Positions 8,231 through 15,500 of a stretch of DNA of 20,124 nucleotides are shown here, one piece after another. The stretch covers positions 16,681 through 36,804 of the forward strand of contig FR896045.1 in the NCBI GenBank assembly GCA_000435475.1, in the 5' to 3' direction. The notes under the pieces were generated by a model. It was not told the origin of the DNA, made no database searches, and saw nothing but the letters and a program-made list of their open reading frames with translations. The stretch is from Cryptobacterium sp. CAG:338. GTDB taxonomy: Bacteria > Actinomycetota > Coriobacteriia > Coriobacteriales > Eggerthellaceae. A program made the translations under genes and the position numbers. Position 1 is the stretch's first letter, and each line of letters opens with the position of its first letter.

Positions 8231-8462
8231 CGCTTTATTTGCCAGAGCAACGGTTTATTAACGAATCCTATTTTCTGATTAGAATGGGGCGTAAGTGGGA
8301 AAATTATGTAAGTAAGCTGTAAGCTTTCAATCGATACAGAACGTGGGCAGTAACCCTCAAGTAAACGATCGATAGATTGAGAATTATTACAATAACCACA
8401 GCGTAGAATAGCGTTATTTAGTAGGTATCTTATTTTGAATTATGTATATGAAGGGAAACGAG

Positions 8463-9419
8463 ATGGCTGCTGTTAAACATACCAATCATCTCGCCACCAA
8501 GGCTTCTTCGGTCATATACAAAGGCAATGATAAGGTACTTGCTGGAGTGTGCGACGGAATTGCACAGTATCTAGAGGTGGATTCAATTGTCGTACGCGTA
8601 ACGTGTGTCGTGCTTTTCATTTGCACGGCAGGCATTATCACTATCCCTTATCTGTTGTTAGCTTTCATGTTGCCTAAACAGCCTGAAGATGAAAGGGTTT
8701 TTGAGGTAGATCCTGTTTCGGTAGTTTCAGATCGTTACGAGCAGGTTGTCGAAGCTCAAAAACCTAGCACTCAGAAAGTCCCTGAGCGTTATGGCATTCA
8801 TGCCGATGCAGGTCATGTTCCTCCTAAGCCTCCTCAGGGAGAGGGGATCAAGGTAGAGCGACAAGAAGTTTATATTGCTTATCGGCACAATGAGCCCAGC
8901 AATGAGGATATGCCGCATACCAATCGCATCCTTATTGTGATAACCGTTGCCGTAGCAATGACCGCACTTTTTATTGCAATGGCGAATTCTACGATAGCGC
9001 GTTATCCAAGACTGGAAATTTTTTATTTCTGGCCTGAATTGCTTATTGTTGCGGGAACGACTCTGCTCGTTTGTTTCTATGATCGACTTCCTTTTGTTAT
9101 TCGTATCACGGGACTTATTTTTTGCGTCGAATTAGCGCTTGGACTTTTACCGTTTACCCTTGGGATTTGTCCTCTTCACTCCCTTGAGCGTATCAGCATT
9201 ATCCCGATTATTTTGGGGTGTGCTGCAATTGCCTGTTTTGTTTATTTTCTCGCCACAAAGCGCTCGGGCGCATTAATCGTCATGGTTTTGTTATTCGGGC
9301 TTGGTTTGGTGTGGATGTTAGGGGAAGTGGGGATATTTGAACGTCTTTTGGCGGCTTCCTCATATTCTCGACACAATATCACATATCCCCTGTTCAAAGG
9401 TGGATACTTTTTAGAATAA
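8463..9419 (+). CDS. PspC-domain membrane protein
   Basis: The start ATG at 8463 has AAGGGA at 8451-8456, six nt upstream; two ATGs at 8442 and 8448 lie before this site and are less likely. The 318-residue product has an N-terminal PspC domain (about 16-74): KVLAGVCDGIAQYLEVDSIVVR followed by a hydrophobic segment ending LLLAFMLPKQ. A polar linker (about 75-150) leads to a C-terminal membrane region with about five helices. PspC is the membrane arm of envelope-stress systems in proteobacteria. In actinobacteria, PspC domains are often fused to multi-helix or kinase-like C-termini and sense envelope state. The C-terminal helices resemble LiaF/LiaI-type membrane modules, but I cannot assign them firmly. 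A 232-bp gap separates it from the previous gene, so it is probably an independent unit. Confidence 0.85.
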   Translation: MAAVKHTNHLATKASSVIYKGNDKVLAGVCDGIAQYLEVDSIVVRVTCVVLFICTAGIITIPYLLLAFMLPKQPEDERVFEVDPVSVVSDRYEQVVEAQKPSTQKVPERYGIHADAGHVPPKPPQGEGIKVERQEVYIAYRHNEPSNEDMPHTNRILIVITVAVAMTALFIAMANSTIARYPRLEIFYFWPELLIVAGTTLLVCFYDRLPFVIRITGLIFCVELALGLLPFTLGICPLHSLERISIIPIILGCAAIACFVYFLATKRSGALIVMVLLFGLGLVWMLGEVGIFERLLAASSYSRHNITYPLFKGGYFLE

Positions 9420-9475
9420 GGTGCAATAATACCAGGAAAAATGCATGCAATGCTACCGCTTGCCGACGATGAAAT

Positions 9476-9504
9476 TTGGACGAGAAGGTGTGTGGCGGTA
9501 TAAT
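9476..9504 (+). promoter_or_regulatory. Near-consensus sigma-70-type promoter upstream of the secreted DPBB protein
   Basis: TTGGAC at 9476-9481 (5 of 6 to TTGACA), then exactly 17 nt, then a perfect TATAAT at 9499-9504. This is the best promoter match I found in the window. Transcription would begin near 9511, leaving a leader of about 130 nt before the TTG start at 9639. Confidence 0.8.
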
Positions 9505-9510
9505 GGTTTG

Positions 9511-9638
9511 TGCGTTTTTGCGCTTTCTTGGGGTAATTACCTATGTTTTACTTCAAGAAATAAGGCCCTTGTGTTTTCGCATGAAGCATTAAATAAAGTA
9601 TCGAAAACATAACGGCGAAGCCACGGCATTGGAGTTTT
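9511..9638 (+). promoter_or_regulatory. Structured 5' leader of unknown class
   Basis: Two consecutive helices can form in the leader. TTTCTTG (9524-9530) pairs with CAAGAAA (9554-9560), enclosing the palindrome GGTAATTACC (9532-9541). TTGTGTTTTCG (9569-9579) pairs with CGAAAACATAA (9602-9612), 11 bp with one G-U pair. A small GGC-GAA-GCC hairpin follows just before the ribosome-binding site GGAG. It does not match a riboswitch class I know, including the c-di-AMP class often found before actinobacterial wall hydrolases. Confidence 0.45.
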
Positions 9639-10391
9639 TTGGCTAAAACCCGTTCACATACAAGAAATCGAGCCCTCCCCCTCGCGTGCGTTCTGGCTCT
9701 TATGATCGCGCTCGTGGCGGTTTTTTTGTTAAGCGGTGTAACGCAGGCTCAAGGTTCTGGTCAAGAGGACTCATCCACCTTAGGTTTCGGCAGCGCTCAA
9801 GCAGATTCGACAACTTCTCAACTCTCTGCCTCTGATCGTGCTTCAGGCGCTTCTTCAGGCCAAGATGATTCTATGGCAGTTTCTGAAACAGTTAATCTGA
9901 GCGATAGTGCTCAGCGTTCCATTACGGTTAAAGATCCCGATCCCGTAGTTGTTCCTGTTGCGATTGATGAAACAAACCCTGAAGCAGTAAGTAAGGCATC
10001 AGAGGTATGCACGCTCGACCCGCTTCCCACAGCACCTCGTGTTGCGCCAGATGTTAATGATGGTACTTGGTCTAGTGGTAGCGCTTCTGGCTACAACATC
10101 ACGACCAATGACGATGGAATGGGCAATTTTGGTGTTACCAATACTTCGTCAGGTATCGCATTGACTGATAACAGCATTACGGTTGCAGTCCCTGAGTCTC
10201 AGTCATACTTACTGGGCCGAATTGTAGAAATTTGTTATGACGGGAAAGTTGTTATCGCTACGGTAACTGATACGGGTGGTTTTGCTCGTTACGGTCGCGC
10301 ATTAGACTTGGCCCCTGGTGTGTATAAGGCGTTCGGTGCTGATTCGCCTTCAGACTGGGGAGTACGCACGGTTTACTATCGCTTCCTGTAA
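9639..10391 (+). CDS. Secreted protein with C-terminal double-psi beta-barrel (RlpA/3D-like) domain
   Basis: The start is a TTG at 9639 with GGAG four nt upstream; no earlier in-frame start is available and the N-terminus makes a good signal peptide, so it is accepted with slight doubt. The 250-residue product has a basic N-region, a hydrophobic core (about 12-33) and a cleavage site near TQAQ. A Ser/Asp/Gln-rich disordered segment covers about 37-145. The C-terminal domain (about 148-250) is of the RlpA-like double-psi beta-barrel type. It contains VTDTGGFARYGRALDLAPG (209-227) with conserved Asp211 and Asp223, and the terminal GVRTVYYRFL strand. Such domains occur in peptidoglycan-active lytic transglycosylases, Rpf-like factors and expansins. 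Cys124 and Cys199 could form a disulfide. It has its own promoter, leader and terminator, so it is a monocistronic unit. A wall-remodelling role is inferred from fold and export only. Confidence 0.82.
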   Translation: MAKTRSHTRNRALPLACVLALMIALVAVFLLSGVTQAQGSGQEDSSTLGFGSAQADSTTSQLSASDRASGASSGQDDSMAVSETVNLSDSAQRSITVKDPDPVVVPVAIDETNPEAVSKASEVCTLDPLPTAPRVAPDVNDGTWSSGSASGYNITTNDDGMGNFGVTNTSSGIALTDNSITVAVPESQSYLLGRIVEICYDGKVVIATVTDTGGFARYGRALDLAPGVYKAFGADSPSDWGVRTVYYRFL

Positions 10392-10502
10392 ACGTATTTG
10401 ACTGAGGTGCTTTTGTAGGCGCATTTTAGTGGACGTTTTGAGCGCATTTCTCACAGGTGCATTTCTCTGGCTGTATTAATAAAATATTCTTTATTAGTTT
10501 TT

Positions 10503-10530
10503 AGCACGCTTATGCGTGCTTCTGTTTTTA
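10503..10530 (+). terminator. Intrinsic terminator
   Basis: AGCACGC (10503-10509), loop TTAT, GCGTGCT (10514-10520), then TCTGTTTTTA. This is a perfect 7-bp G+C-rich stem with a U-rich tail, about 110 bp after the DPBB gene, and it also insulates the trkA-type genes that follow. Confidence 0.85.
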
Positions 10531-10598
10531 ATAGGCGAGGTCCTGTGCGACCATAAAGCATGTCTGCGTTATACTGAAGCGACGAGAAAAGGACGGTT

Positions 10599-11258
10599 AT
10601 GAGCAACGTAATTATCGTCGGCTGTGGACGCGTGGGTTCGCGGTTGGCTTTGATGCTTTCAGACCACGACGACAATGTGTGTGTTATAGATCGCAACCCA
10701 CGTGCTTTTGCTTCCTTGGGCCGTGATTTTAATGGTTCGACATTTCCTGGAGTTGGATATGACGAAGAGGTTCTCGTCGCGGCAGGTATTGAAGATTGTG
10801 ATTTCGTAGCAGCAGTAACGCAGAGCGACAACGCAAATTTGATGGTGGTTGAAATTGCCCGTCGTCTCTATGATGTGCCTCATGCGGTTGCTCGTCTTTA
10901 CGACAGCTCCCATGAACGCACCTATATGCAACTGGGTATTGATTACGTATGTGGTACAACGCTGGTCGCAGAAGAGCTTTTTTCAAAGGCAACTTCGGGT
11001 ATCGGCGATCATATTGCGACCTTTGCTGATTATGAGGTCCTTCAATTTGCTCTCGATTTGTCTTCGACGGGTCAAACCTCAATAAAGGTTTCCGAATTAG
11101 AATCGCGCCATGCGCTTCGAGTTTGTGCATTTGAAAGGGCGGATGGTAGCATCAGTTCGATTCCGTCTTCTTCAAGTATTCTGTATCAAGGCGATGCGGT
11201 GCTTGCCGTTGTTGCCCAAAGCGCTATTCCTACTATTGCGAAATTCGCTCAGGACTAA
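10599..11258 (+). CDS. TrkA-type NAD-binding potassium-transport regulator (first of a pair; CeoB-like)
   Basis: This cytosolic regulatory subunit controls Trk/Ktr potassium channels through nucleotide binding. The 219-residue product has a Rossmann RCK-N domain (about 1-130). Its loop VGCGRVGSRLA (7-17) carries the GxGxxG motif, Asp31 sits at the end of strand 2 for ribose binding, and the strand FVAAVTQSDNANLM is followed by ARLYD. The C-terminal TrkA_C/RCK-C domain spans about 145-219 (ISSIPSSSSILYQGDAVLAVV). A good AAAGGA precedes the ATG. A second, related gene starts 11 nt after its stop. This two-gene arrangement resembles the actinobacterial ceoB/ceoC pair, in which two single-unit TrkA proteins replace the tandem TrkA of E. 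coli. No TrkH/KtrB channel gene is in the window. Confidence 0.92.
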   Translation: MSNVIIVGCGRVGSRLALMLSDHDDNVCVIDRNPRAFASLGRDFNGSTFPGVGYDEEVLVAAGIEDCDFVAAVTQSDNANLMVVEIARRLYDVPHAVARLYDSSHERTYMQLGIDYVCGTTLVAEELFSKATSGIGDHIATFADYEVLQFALDLSSTGQTSIKVSELESRHALRVCAFERADGSISSIPSSSSILYQGDAVLAVVAQSAIPTIAKFAQD

Positions 11259-11269
11259 CGGAGGACCCA

Positions 11270-11941
11270 ATGTATATCGTTATTGTTGGTGGCGGTAAAC
11301 TAGGTGCCTATTTAGCAAGCACGCTTCTTCGTGGTGACAATCAGGTTGCCATCATCGAAGAGGAAGAGAGTGCTGCTATCGAACTTTCAGAAAAGCTGGA
11401 TGGTTCTTGTTTGGTTATCCATGGTGATGGTTGTTCTGCTACGATTCAGGATGATGCGGGCACCGATCAAGCTGATGTTTTTGTGGCAGCTACAGGGCAA
11501 GACGAGGATAATTTAGCTGCTTGCGAAATCGCTACGCGAGTTTTTGATGTTCCTCGTAGTATTGCACGTGTAAACAGTCCTAAGAATTTACGTATCTTTC
11601 GTCGCTTAGGGATTGAAAGTATTTCATCCACAGCTCTTATTGCTCATATGATCGAAGAAGAAGCGATGATGGGCTCCATGAGTGCTGCGGTTACTTTGAC
11701 GAGTGATCAAATTGCTCTTACCGAAATCAAAGTGCCCACCATGCGCAATCACGACAATTATCGTGGAATGAGGGCTCTCGATCTCGAGTTTGGCGAGGGA
11801 GTTCGCCTTATTGCAGTATCTCACGCTGATGAGGTAGAAGTTGTAGGTGAAGAGACTCGCATTTTTCCCGGCGATCAAGTGATCGTTGCGGCAGATACTG
11901 ATCGTGTCGATACTGCGGTCGAATTAGTTCGATCGCTTTAA
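11270..11941 (+). CDS. TrkA-type NAD-binding potassium-transport regulator (second of a pair; CeoC-like)
   Basis: The 223 residues have the same layout as the preceding protein. The RCK-N domain begins MYIVIVGGGKLGAYLA (GGGxLG nucleotide loop), with Glu30 at the end of strand 2. It continues with FVAATGQDEDNLAACEIA and SIARVNSPKN. An RCK-C domain ends RIFPGDQVIVAADTDRV. CGGAGGA precedes the ATG. It is clearly paralogous to its neighbour but differs in the acidic ribose-binding residue (Glu rather than Asp), so the two may prefer different nucleotide states; that is inference. Co-transcription with the upstream gene is almost certain, and purB follows only 39 nt after its stop, possibly in the same transcript. 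Confidence 0.92.
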   Translation: MYIVIVGGGKLGAYLASTLLRGDNQVAIIEEEESAAIELSEKLDGSCLVIHGDGCSATIQDDAGTDQADVFVAATGQDEDNLAACEIATRVFDVPRSIARVNSPKNLRIFRRLGIESISSTALIAHMIEEEAMMGSMSAAVTLTSDQIALTEIKVPTMRNHDNYRGMRALDLEFGEGVRLIAVSHADEVEVVGEETRIFPGDQVIVAADTDRVDTAVELVRSL

Positions 11942-11980
11942 GATAAGCTAAACAAGCGCCAACCAGAGGAAGGAAAAGGT

Positions 11981-13324
11981 ATGATTGGTCGTTATACCCG
12001 TCCCGAAATGGGAGCAATTTGGGAATTACAAAATAAGTTCGAAATCTGGAAAGAAATTGAAGTACTCGCTTGCGAAGCGCAGGCTGAATTGGGCAAATCA
12101 GGTATTACCAAAGAAGAAGCAGCGTGGATTCGCGAACATGCAAACTTCACGGTTGAGCGCATTGATGAAATTGAAAAAGTAACCAATCACGACGTTATTG
12201 CGTTTACGACCAATATGGCTGAGTATATCGACGCTGACCTTCCTGAAGGAATGGAACCGCCAAGCCGTTGGGTTCATTACGGTATGACTTCTTCCGACTT
12301 AGGTGATACGGCGCTTTCCTATCAAATCACTCAAGCTATCGATATCATCCTTGCCGATGTTAAGCAGTTAGGCGAAACCTGTAAGCGTCGTGCGTTCGAA
12401 TTCCAGGAAACACTCTGCGTAGGACGCACCCATGGAATCCATGCTGAGCCTATGACATTTGGCATGAAGTTTGGTTCTTGGGCGTGGGCACTTAAACGTG
12501 CGCAAACCCGTCTCGAGGAAGCTCGTCGCGTAGCGGCAACAGGAGCTATTTCTGGTGCGGTAGGAACATACTCAAGCATTGATCCGTTTGTGGAACAGTA
12601 TGTTTGCGAAAAGCTGGGACTTACCCCTGATCCTTTATCTACCCAGGTATTAGCACGTGATCGTCATGCCCAGGTAATGACTGCTTTGGCAGTAACGGCT
12701 TCAACGCTTGAATCTATTGCAATGCAGGTACGACTTCTCCAGCAGTCTGACGTTATTGAAGCGGAGGAGCCTTTCGCAAAAGGCCAAAAGGGCTCATCAG
12801 CAATGCCTCACAAGCGCAACCCTATTACGGCAGAACGCGTATGTGGCCTGTCTCGTGTGGTAAAGGCAAACGCTCAGGTTGCTCTTGATGATGTGGCTCT
12901 CTGGTACGAGCGCGATATTTCCCACTCCGGTGCTGAGCGTGTAGCTTTGGCTGATAGTTTTATCGCTCTTGACTACATGTTTGGCAAGATGCAGTGGATG
13001 CTGGATGGTCTACAAACGTATCCTGCAAAGATGGAACATAACCTTTGGAGAACCAAGGGACTCATTTTCTCTTCGAAGGTTCTGCTTGCTTTGGTTCAGA
13101 CTGGTATTACCCGTGAAGATGCATACGTTATCGTTCAGCGTAACGCTATGAAGGTTTGGGAAGATATCCAGAATGCCGTTGACGGTCCTACGTATCGCGA
13201 ACGTTTGGAAGCGGACCCCGAGGTAAACCTTTCCAAGGAGACCTTGGATGAGATTTTCGACCCATGGGACTTCTTAACACGAAAAGACGTAGTGTTTGAT
13301 CGCTTGAAAGATCTTGAATTTTAG
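11981..13324 (+). CDS. purB: Adenylosuccinate lyase
   Basis: PurB catalyses two fumarate-releasing steps in purine synthesis: SAICAR to AICAR, and adenylosuccinate to AMP. The product has 447 residues, a normal length for the bacterial form. Visible motifs are TNHDVIAFT (His70), HYGMTSSDLGDTA (99-111), GRTHGIHAEPMTFG (148-161, catalytic His) and the fumarase/lyase superfamily signature GSSAMPHKRNP (271-281), whose flexible Ser loop acts as general base. The C-terminal region carries TGITREDAYVIVQRNAM. AGAGGAAGG lies just upstream of the ATG. The gap to the second trkA-type gene is short, suggesting read-through from that unit. Downstream lies a large inverted-repeat element rather than a standard terminator. 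Confidence 0.97.
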   Translation: MIGRYTRPEMGAIWELQNKFEIWKEIEVLACEAQAELGKSGITKEEAAWIREHANFTVERIDEIEKVTNHDVIAFTTNMAEYIDADLPEGMEPPSRWVHYGMTSSDLGDTALSYQITQAIDIILADVKQLGETCKRRAFEFQETLCVGRTHGIHAEPMTFGMKFGSWAWALKRAQTRLEEARRVAATGAISGAVGTYSSIDPFVEQYVCEKLGLTPDPLSTQVLARDRHAQVMTALAVTASTLESIAMQVRLLQQSDVIEAEEPFAKGQKGSSAMPHKRNPITAERVCGLSRVVKANAQVALDDVALWYERDISHSGAERVALADSFIALDYMFGKMQWMLDGLQTYPAKMEHNLWRTKGLIFSSKVLLALVQTGITREDAYVIVQRNAMKVWEDIQNAVDGPTYRERLEADPEVNLSKETLDEIFDPWDFLTRKDVVFDRLKDLEF

Positions 13325-13337
13325 CCAAAACGAAACA

Positions 13338-13494
13338 TCGGTGCAGAAATTGACGATTGTGCGTGATTTTCTGCAAAAATATTAAGCTACGGGGCTCATT
13401 TGTTGGTCATATGAGTGTTTTTGACCATCAAATGGGCCCCAAATTGACTAGAATGCGTAAACAGAGCGCGCACAACTGTCGTTTTCTGCACCGA
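13338..13494. repeat. 157-bp nested inverted-repeat element between convergent genes
   Basis: The outer arms 13338-13366 and 13466-13494 are imperfect reverse complements over 29 bp; the first 12 (TCGGTGCAGAAA) match perfectly and a further TTGTGCG block also matches. Inside them, GGGGCTCATTTGTTGGTCA (13391-13409) pairs with 13422-13440 over 19 positions with one T-G wobble and one T-T mismatch, around a 12-nt loop. An alternative local pairing also exists between TGCAGAAA (13342-13349) and TTTCTGCA (13368-13375). No flanking target duplication and no coding sequence are visible. It may be a small non-autonomous mobile or REP-like element, or a bidirectional transcription barrier between purB and the minus-strand gene. 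Confidence 0.75.
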
Positions 13495-13519
13495 CTTGCA
13501 AAAAATCAACTTTTTTAAT

Positions 13520-15154
13520 CTAGAATGCGGATCCGATAGCTCCTTCAATAGGGGTAAAGACACGGATCAGAGTGTGATTGTTGTCCGCATTTGCGTCATC
13601 GGTAACTTGGCTTAATCCTACGAACGATGAGCAGTTACCTGATGAAACGAGCTGTTCTCCATAAGTATCAGCACCACTTACGGTATCAATCGCGAAATAG
13701 CTCTTGCTTGCAAAATGAACACCGGAAAGAGCGGTGGTGGATTTTACGATAAACCAATTACCGCACCAGCAAGGAGCAGTAATAGGGGATCTGCTGTAGC
13801 GGAACCAGGGCAAATCATTGTAGTTATAGGCTTGAACCGCTGCACGTGGGGTATAGGTTCCGAGGTTCGCAATACCTCCACCGTAGTTGTAGATGCTGGT
13901 AAAGCCAAAGGCAAAGCCGCTCGATCCATATCCAACCACCTCGGGAGTCATGGATGAGGGTAAGGTCATTTGGTCTACTGGTTGGAGTGTGTCTGCTGAT
14001 ATTTTGGTGAGCTGATAGTAGACCGTAGTTGAATCGGCTCGGGGAGTAATGACTACTCCATCGGTTGCAGGAGCAACACGCGTAGCAAAAGCTCGTTTTG
14101 ACGAATAAACGTGCTGTACTTCACTTGACCCAAAGGCAACTGCCCTTAATTCGGCTGGCTCGTTCGCTGCTTCGCCAGAGGTATTGGGGCTTACTTGCCA
14201 AAAAGCGGTATTTCCAATTGCGGCAAGGGAAGGCATTAACCAATTAAAGTCTCCCTCATCTACCTGCTGGATATTGGAGGCGCTTCCATTAGCGATGGAG
14301 GCAGTATATACACGCCAACGTGATTGGTAAGGGTTGGATTCAGTCCAGACCAATCCGTTTTCGCTGCAGCGTGCGTCGAGTATTTCAAAACCTTCTTCGC
14401 TTCCTTGTGCTGCATCAAGAACGGTGGCGGTGTTTCCGCTTGAAAGATACAACAAGCTGACGGTATTTAAGGGACTTGCTTGTTCGGTGGGATTAAGACA
14501 AGCCGCTACGGTGTCATTGTCTGCCCACACTAAAGTGCCATAGGGCAGTGAAAAGGATCCTGTTAGCTGAACGTAATCGGAATAATTCTCGATAAGGGTG
14601 TAGTCTGCTTGCTGCTCAACTGCGTTTTCGGGAACATTGATGTAAGAAATTTGTTCAGTAGAGTTTCCTTCAAGGGCACTCGAAGCAAGTGAGACGCCCC
14701 CGCCAATAGCAGCAATGCCGCCTACCGCAGCAGCCCCTATAAGTAAGTTTCGGCGAGTAAGAAGAACTTCCGGAGTGAGCTTGGAAGGAGCAGGACCACC
14801 TACTTTTAAGGGATTTGGCTGATAGCCAGATGATGAAGCACTTCCCTTTCGCGTTTTAGGATCGGAGCCGAAAGAAGGCTTGGGACCAAAGGTGGGACCC
14901 GAAGTAGAAAAACTCGGTTTTACTACACTGGGCTTGCTGCCTGCTTTGACGCTGTGTTTTCCTGCGCGTTTTCCGGAACTCATAACCGTACGTCCACCTA
15001 ATGAAGCACCAATTCGTGTGCTACCTGAGGTCTTGGTGCTCTGCTTAAACACGCTTCCTTTGGATGACATATGCTGAGAAGAGCGTGTTCTGTGAGAATT
15101 TCGTGAGGGGCGAGGGGTTTTTCCTGGTATGTTTTGCCTGCGATTAGTTGGCAC
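13520..15154 (-). CDS. Membrane-anchored protein with twin-arginine-like signal and large extracytoplasmic domain
   Basis: The start is a GTG (plus-strand 15152-15154) with AGGAG five nt upstream on the minus strand. The 544-residue product has three parts. Residues 1-125 are strongly basic, rich in Ser, Gly, Lys, Arg and Pro, and predicted disordered. The second part is LTRRNLLIGAAAVGG (about 132-146), a twin-arginine-like motif leading into a hydrophobic segment to about residue 158 that probably remains as an anchor. The third part, about 390 residues, is rich in beta strands and aromatic residues, with recurrent Trp- and Tyr-containing blocks separated by Gly/Asn turns, suggesting a beta-propeller-like exported domain. 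Cys residues occur late (APCWCGNW, SGNCSS). I do not recognise a named family and no enzyme motif is evident. It is divergent from the two-component system. The very long N-terminal extension before the signal is unusual for a Tat substrate. Confidence 0.78.
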   Translation of the reverse strand: MPTNRRQNIPGKTPRPSRNSHRTRSSQHMSSKGSVFKQSTKTSGSTRIGASLGGRTVMSSGKRAGKHSVKAGSKPSVVKPSFSTSGPTFGPKPSFGSDPKTRKGSASSSGYQPNPLKVGGPAPSKLTPEVLLTRRNLLIGAAAVGGIAAIGGGVSLASSALEGNSTEQISYINVPENAVEQQADYTLIENYSDYVQLTGSFSLPYGTLVWADNDTVAACLNPTEQASPLNTVSLLYLSSGNTATVLDAAQGSEEGFEILDARCSENGLVWTESNPYQSRWRVYTASIANGSASNIQQVDEGDFNWLMPSLAAIGNTAFWQVSPNTSGEAANEPAELRAVAFGSSEVQHVYSSKRAFATRVAPATDGVVITPRADSTTVYYQLTKISADTLQPVDQMTLPSSMTPEVVGYGSSGFAFGFTSIYNYGGGIANLGTYTPRAAVQAYNYNDLPWFRYSRSPITAPCWCGNWFIVKSTTALSGVHFASKSYFAIDTVSGADTYGEQLVSSGNCSSFVGLSQVTDDANADNNHTLIRVFTPIEGAIGSAF

Positions 15155-15195
15155 AATAACTCCTGGTCAAAGGTAAGAAATTGAATAGAATCTGG

Positions 15196-15223
15196 ATTGT
15201 AACTTGGTTTATCATTGTGACAG
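15196..15223 (-). promoter_or_regulatory. Candidate promoter for the minus-strand membrane-anchored protein
   Basis: Read on the minus strand: CTGTCA (plus 15218-15223), 16 nt, TACAAT (plus 15196-15201). The -10 is 5 of 6 to consensus and the -35 is 4 of 6. It would give a leader of about 35 nt before the GTG at 15154. Confidence 0.4.
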
Positions 15224-15335
15224 TTGGGTTTCGTTTCGGGTAGTTAAAAGTCCAATTGTTACAATAAAAACGAAAGCTTGCATAATGGGTATTCAAAGCG
15301 GCCGATTTGCATCTGAGGTTTTACGACCTTAGCTA

Positions 15336-15361
15336 AGCTGAGGTTTCGAGCTGAGGTTTCG
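15336..15361. repeat. Perfect 13-bp tandem duplication in the divergent intergenic region
   Basis: AGCTGAGGTTTCG occurs twice head-to-tail (15336-15348 and 15349-15361); a degenerate third copy, ATCTGAGGTTTTACG, begins near 15311. The 346-bp region 15155-15500 otherwise contains no convincing gene; it holds the candidate minus-strand promoter and must also contain the response-regulator promoter, which I could not place confidently. Confidence 0.75.
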
Positions 15362-15455
15362 CGGCTTTGTATACTTTTGAATTAATTATGCGTCAGATGC
15401 GCAATTTATGTTTAGTAACAAGACAAGAGCCAAAAAAATGCGTAGCATAGCAAGT

Positions 15456-15489
15456 GACTTTGGCGTCTAACGGACTTTGGCGCCTAACG
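15456..15489 (+). repeat. 17-bp tandem duplication directly before the response-regulator ribosome-binding site
   Basis: GACTTTGGCGTCTAACG (15456-15472) is followed immediately by GACTTTGGCGCCTAACG (15473-15489), 16 of 17 identical. The Shine-Dalgarno GGGAGG begins within its last base. It therefore lies in the 5' untranslated region and may be a regulator site or a recent slip-duplication. Confidence 0.8.
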
Positions 15490-15500
15490 GGAGGTACAGT

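Noticed and set aside
7882..8322. Plus-strand ORF overlapping the hemolysin-III-family gene
   Set aside because: It is a shadow frame of a well-supported gene, with Cys/Gly-rich non-protein-like sequence and no start signal.
9511..9638. c-di-AMP (ydaO-type) riboswitch before the DPBB gene
   Set aside because: The gene type and a TTGGGGTAA segment suggested it, but the conserved 3' part of that riboswitch class is not present, so only an unclassified structured leader is reported.
10729..11130. Minus-strand ORF opposite the first TrkA-type gene
   Set aside because: It is antisense to a clearly conserved gene and has low-plausibility composition; it is a shadow.
13391..13440. Ordinary rho-independent terminator for purB
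   Set aside because: The stem is strong, but neither strand has a U-tract immediately after it and it lies inside a larger symmetrical element; termination by it remains possible but is not called.
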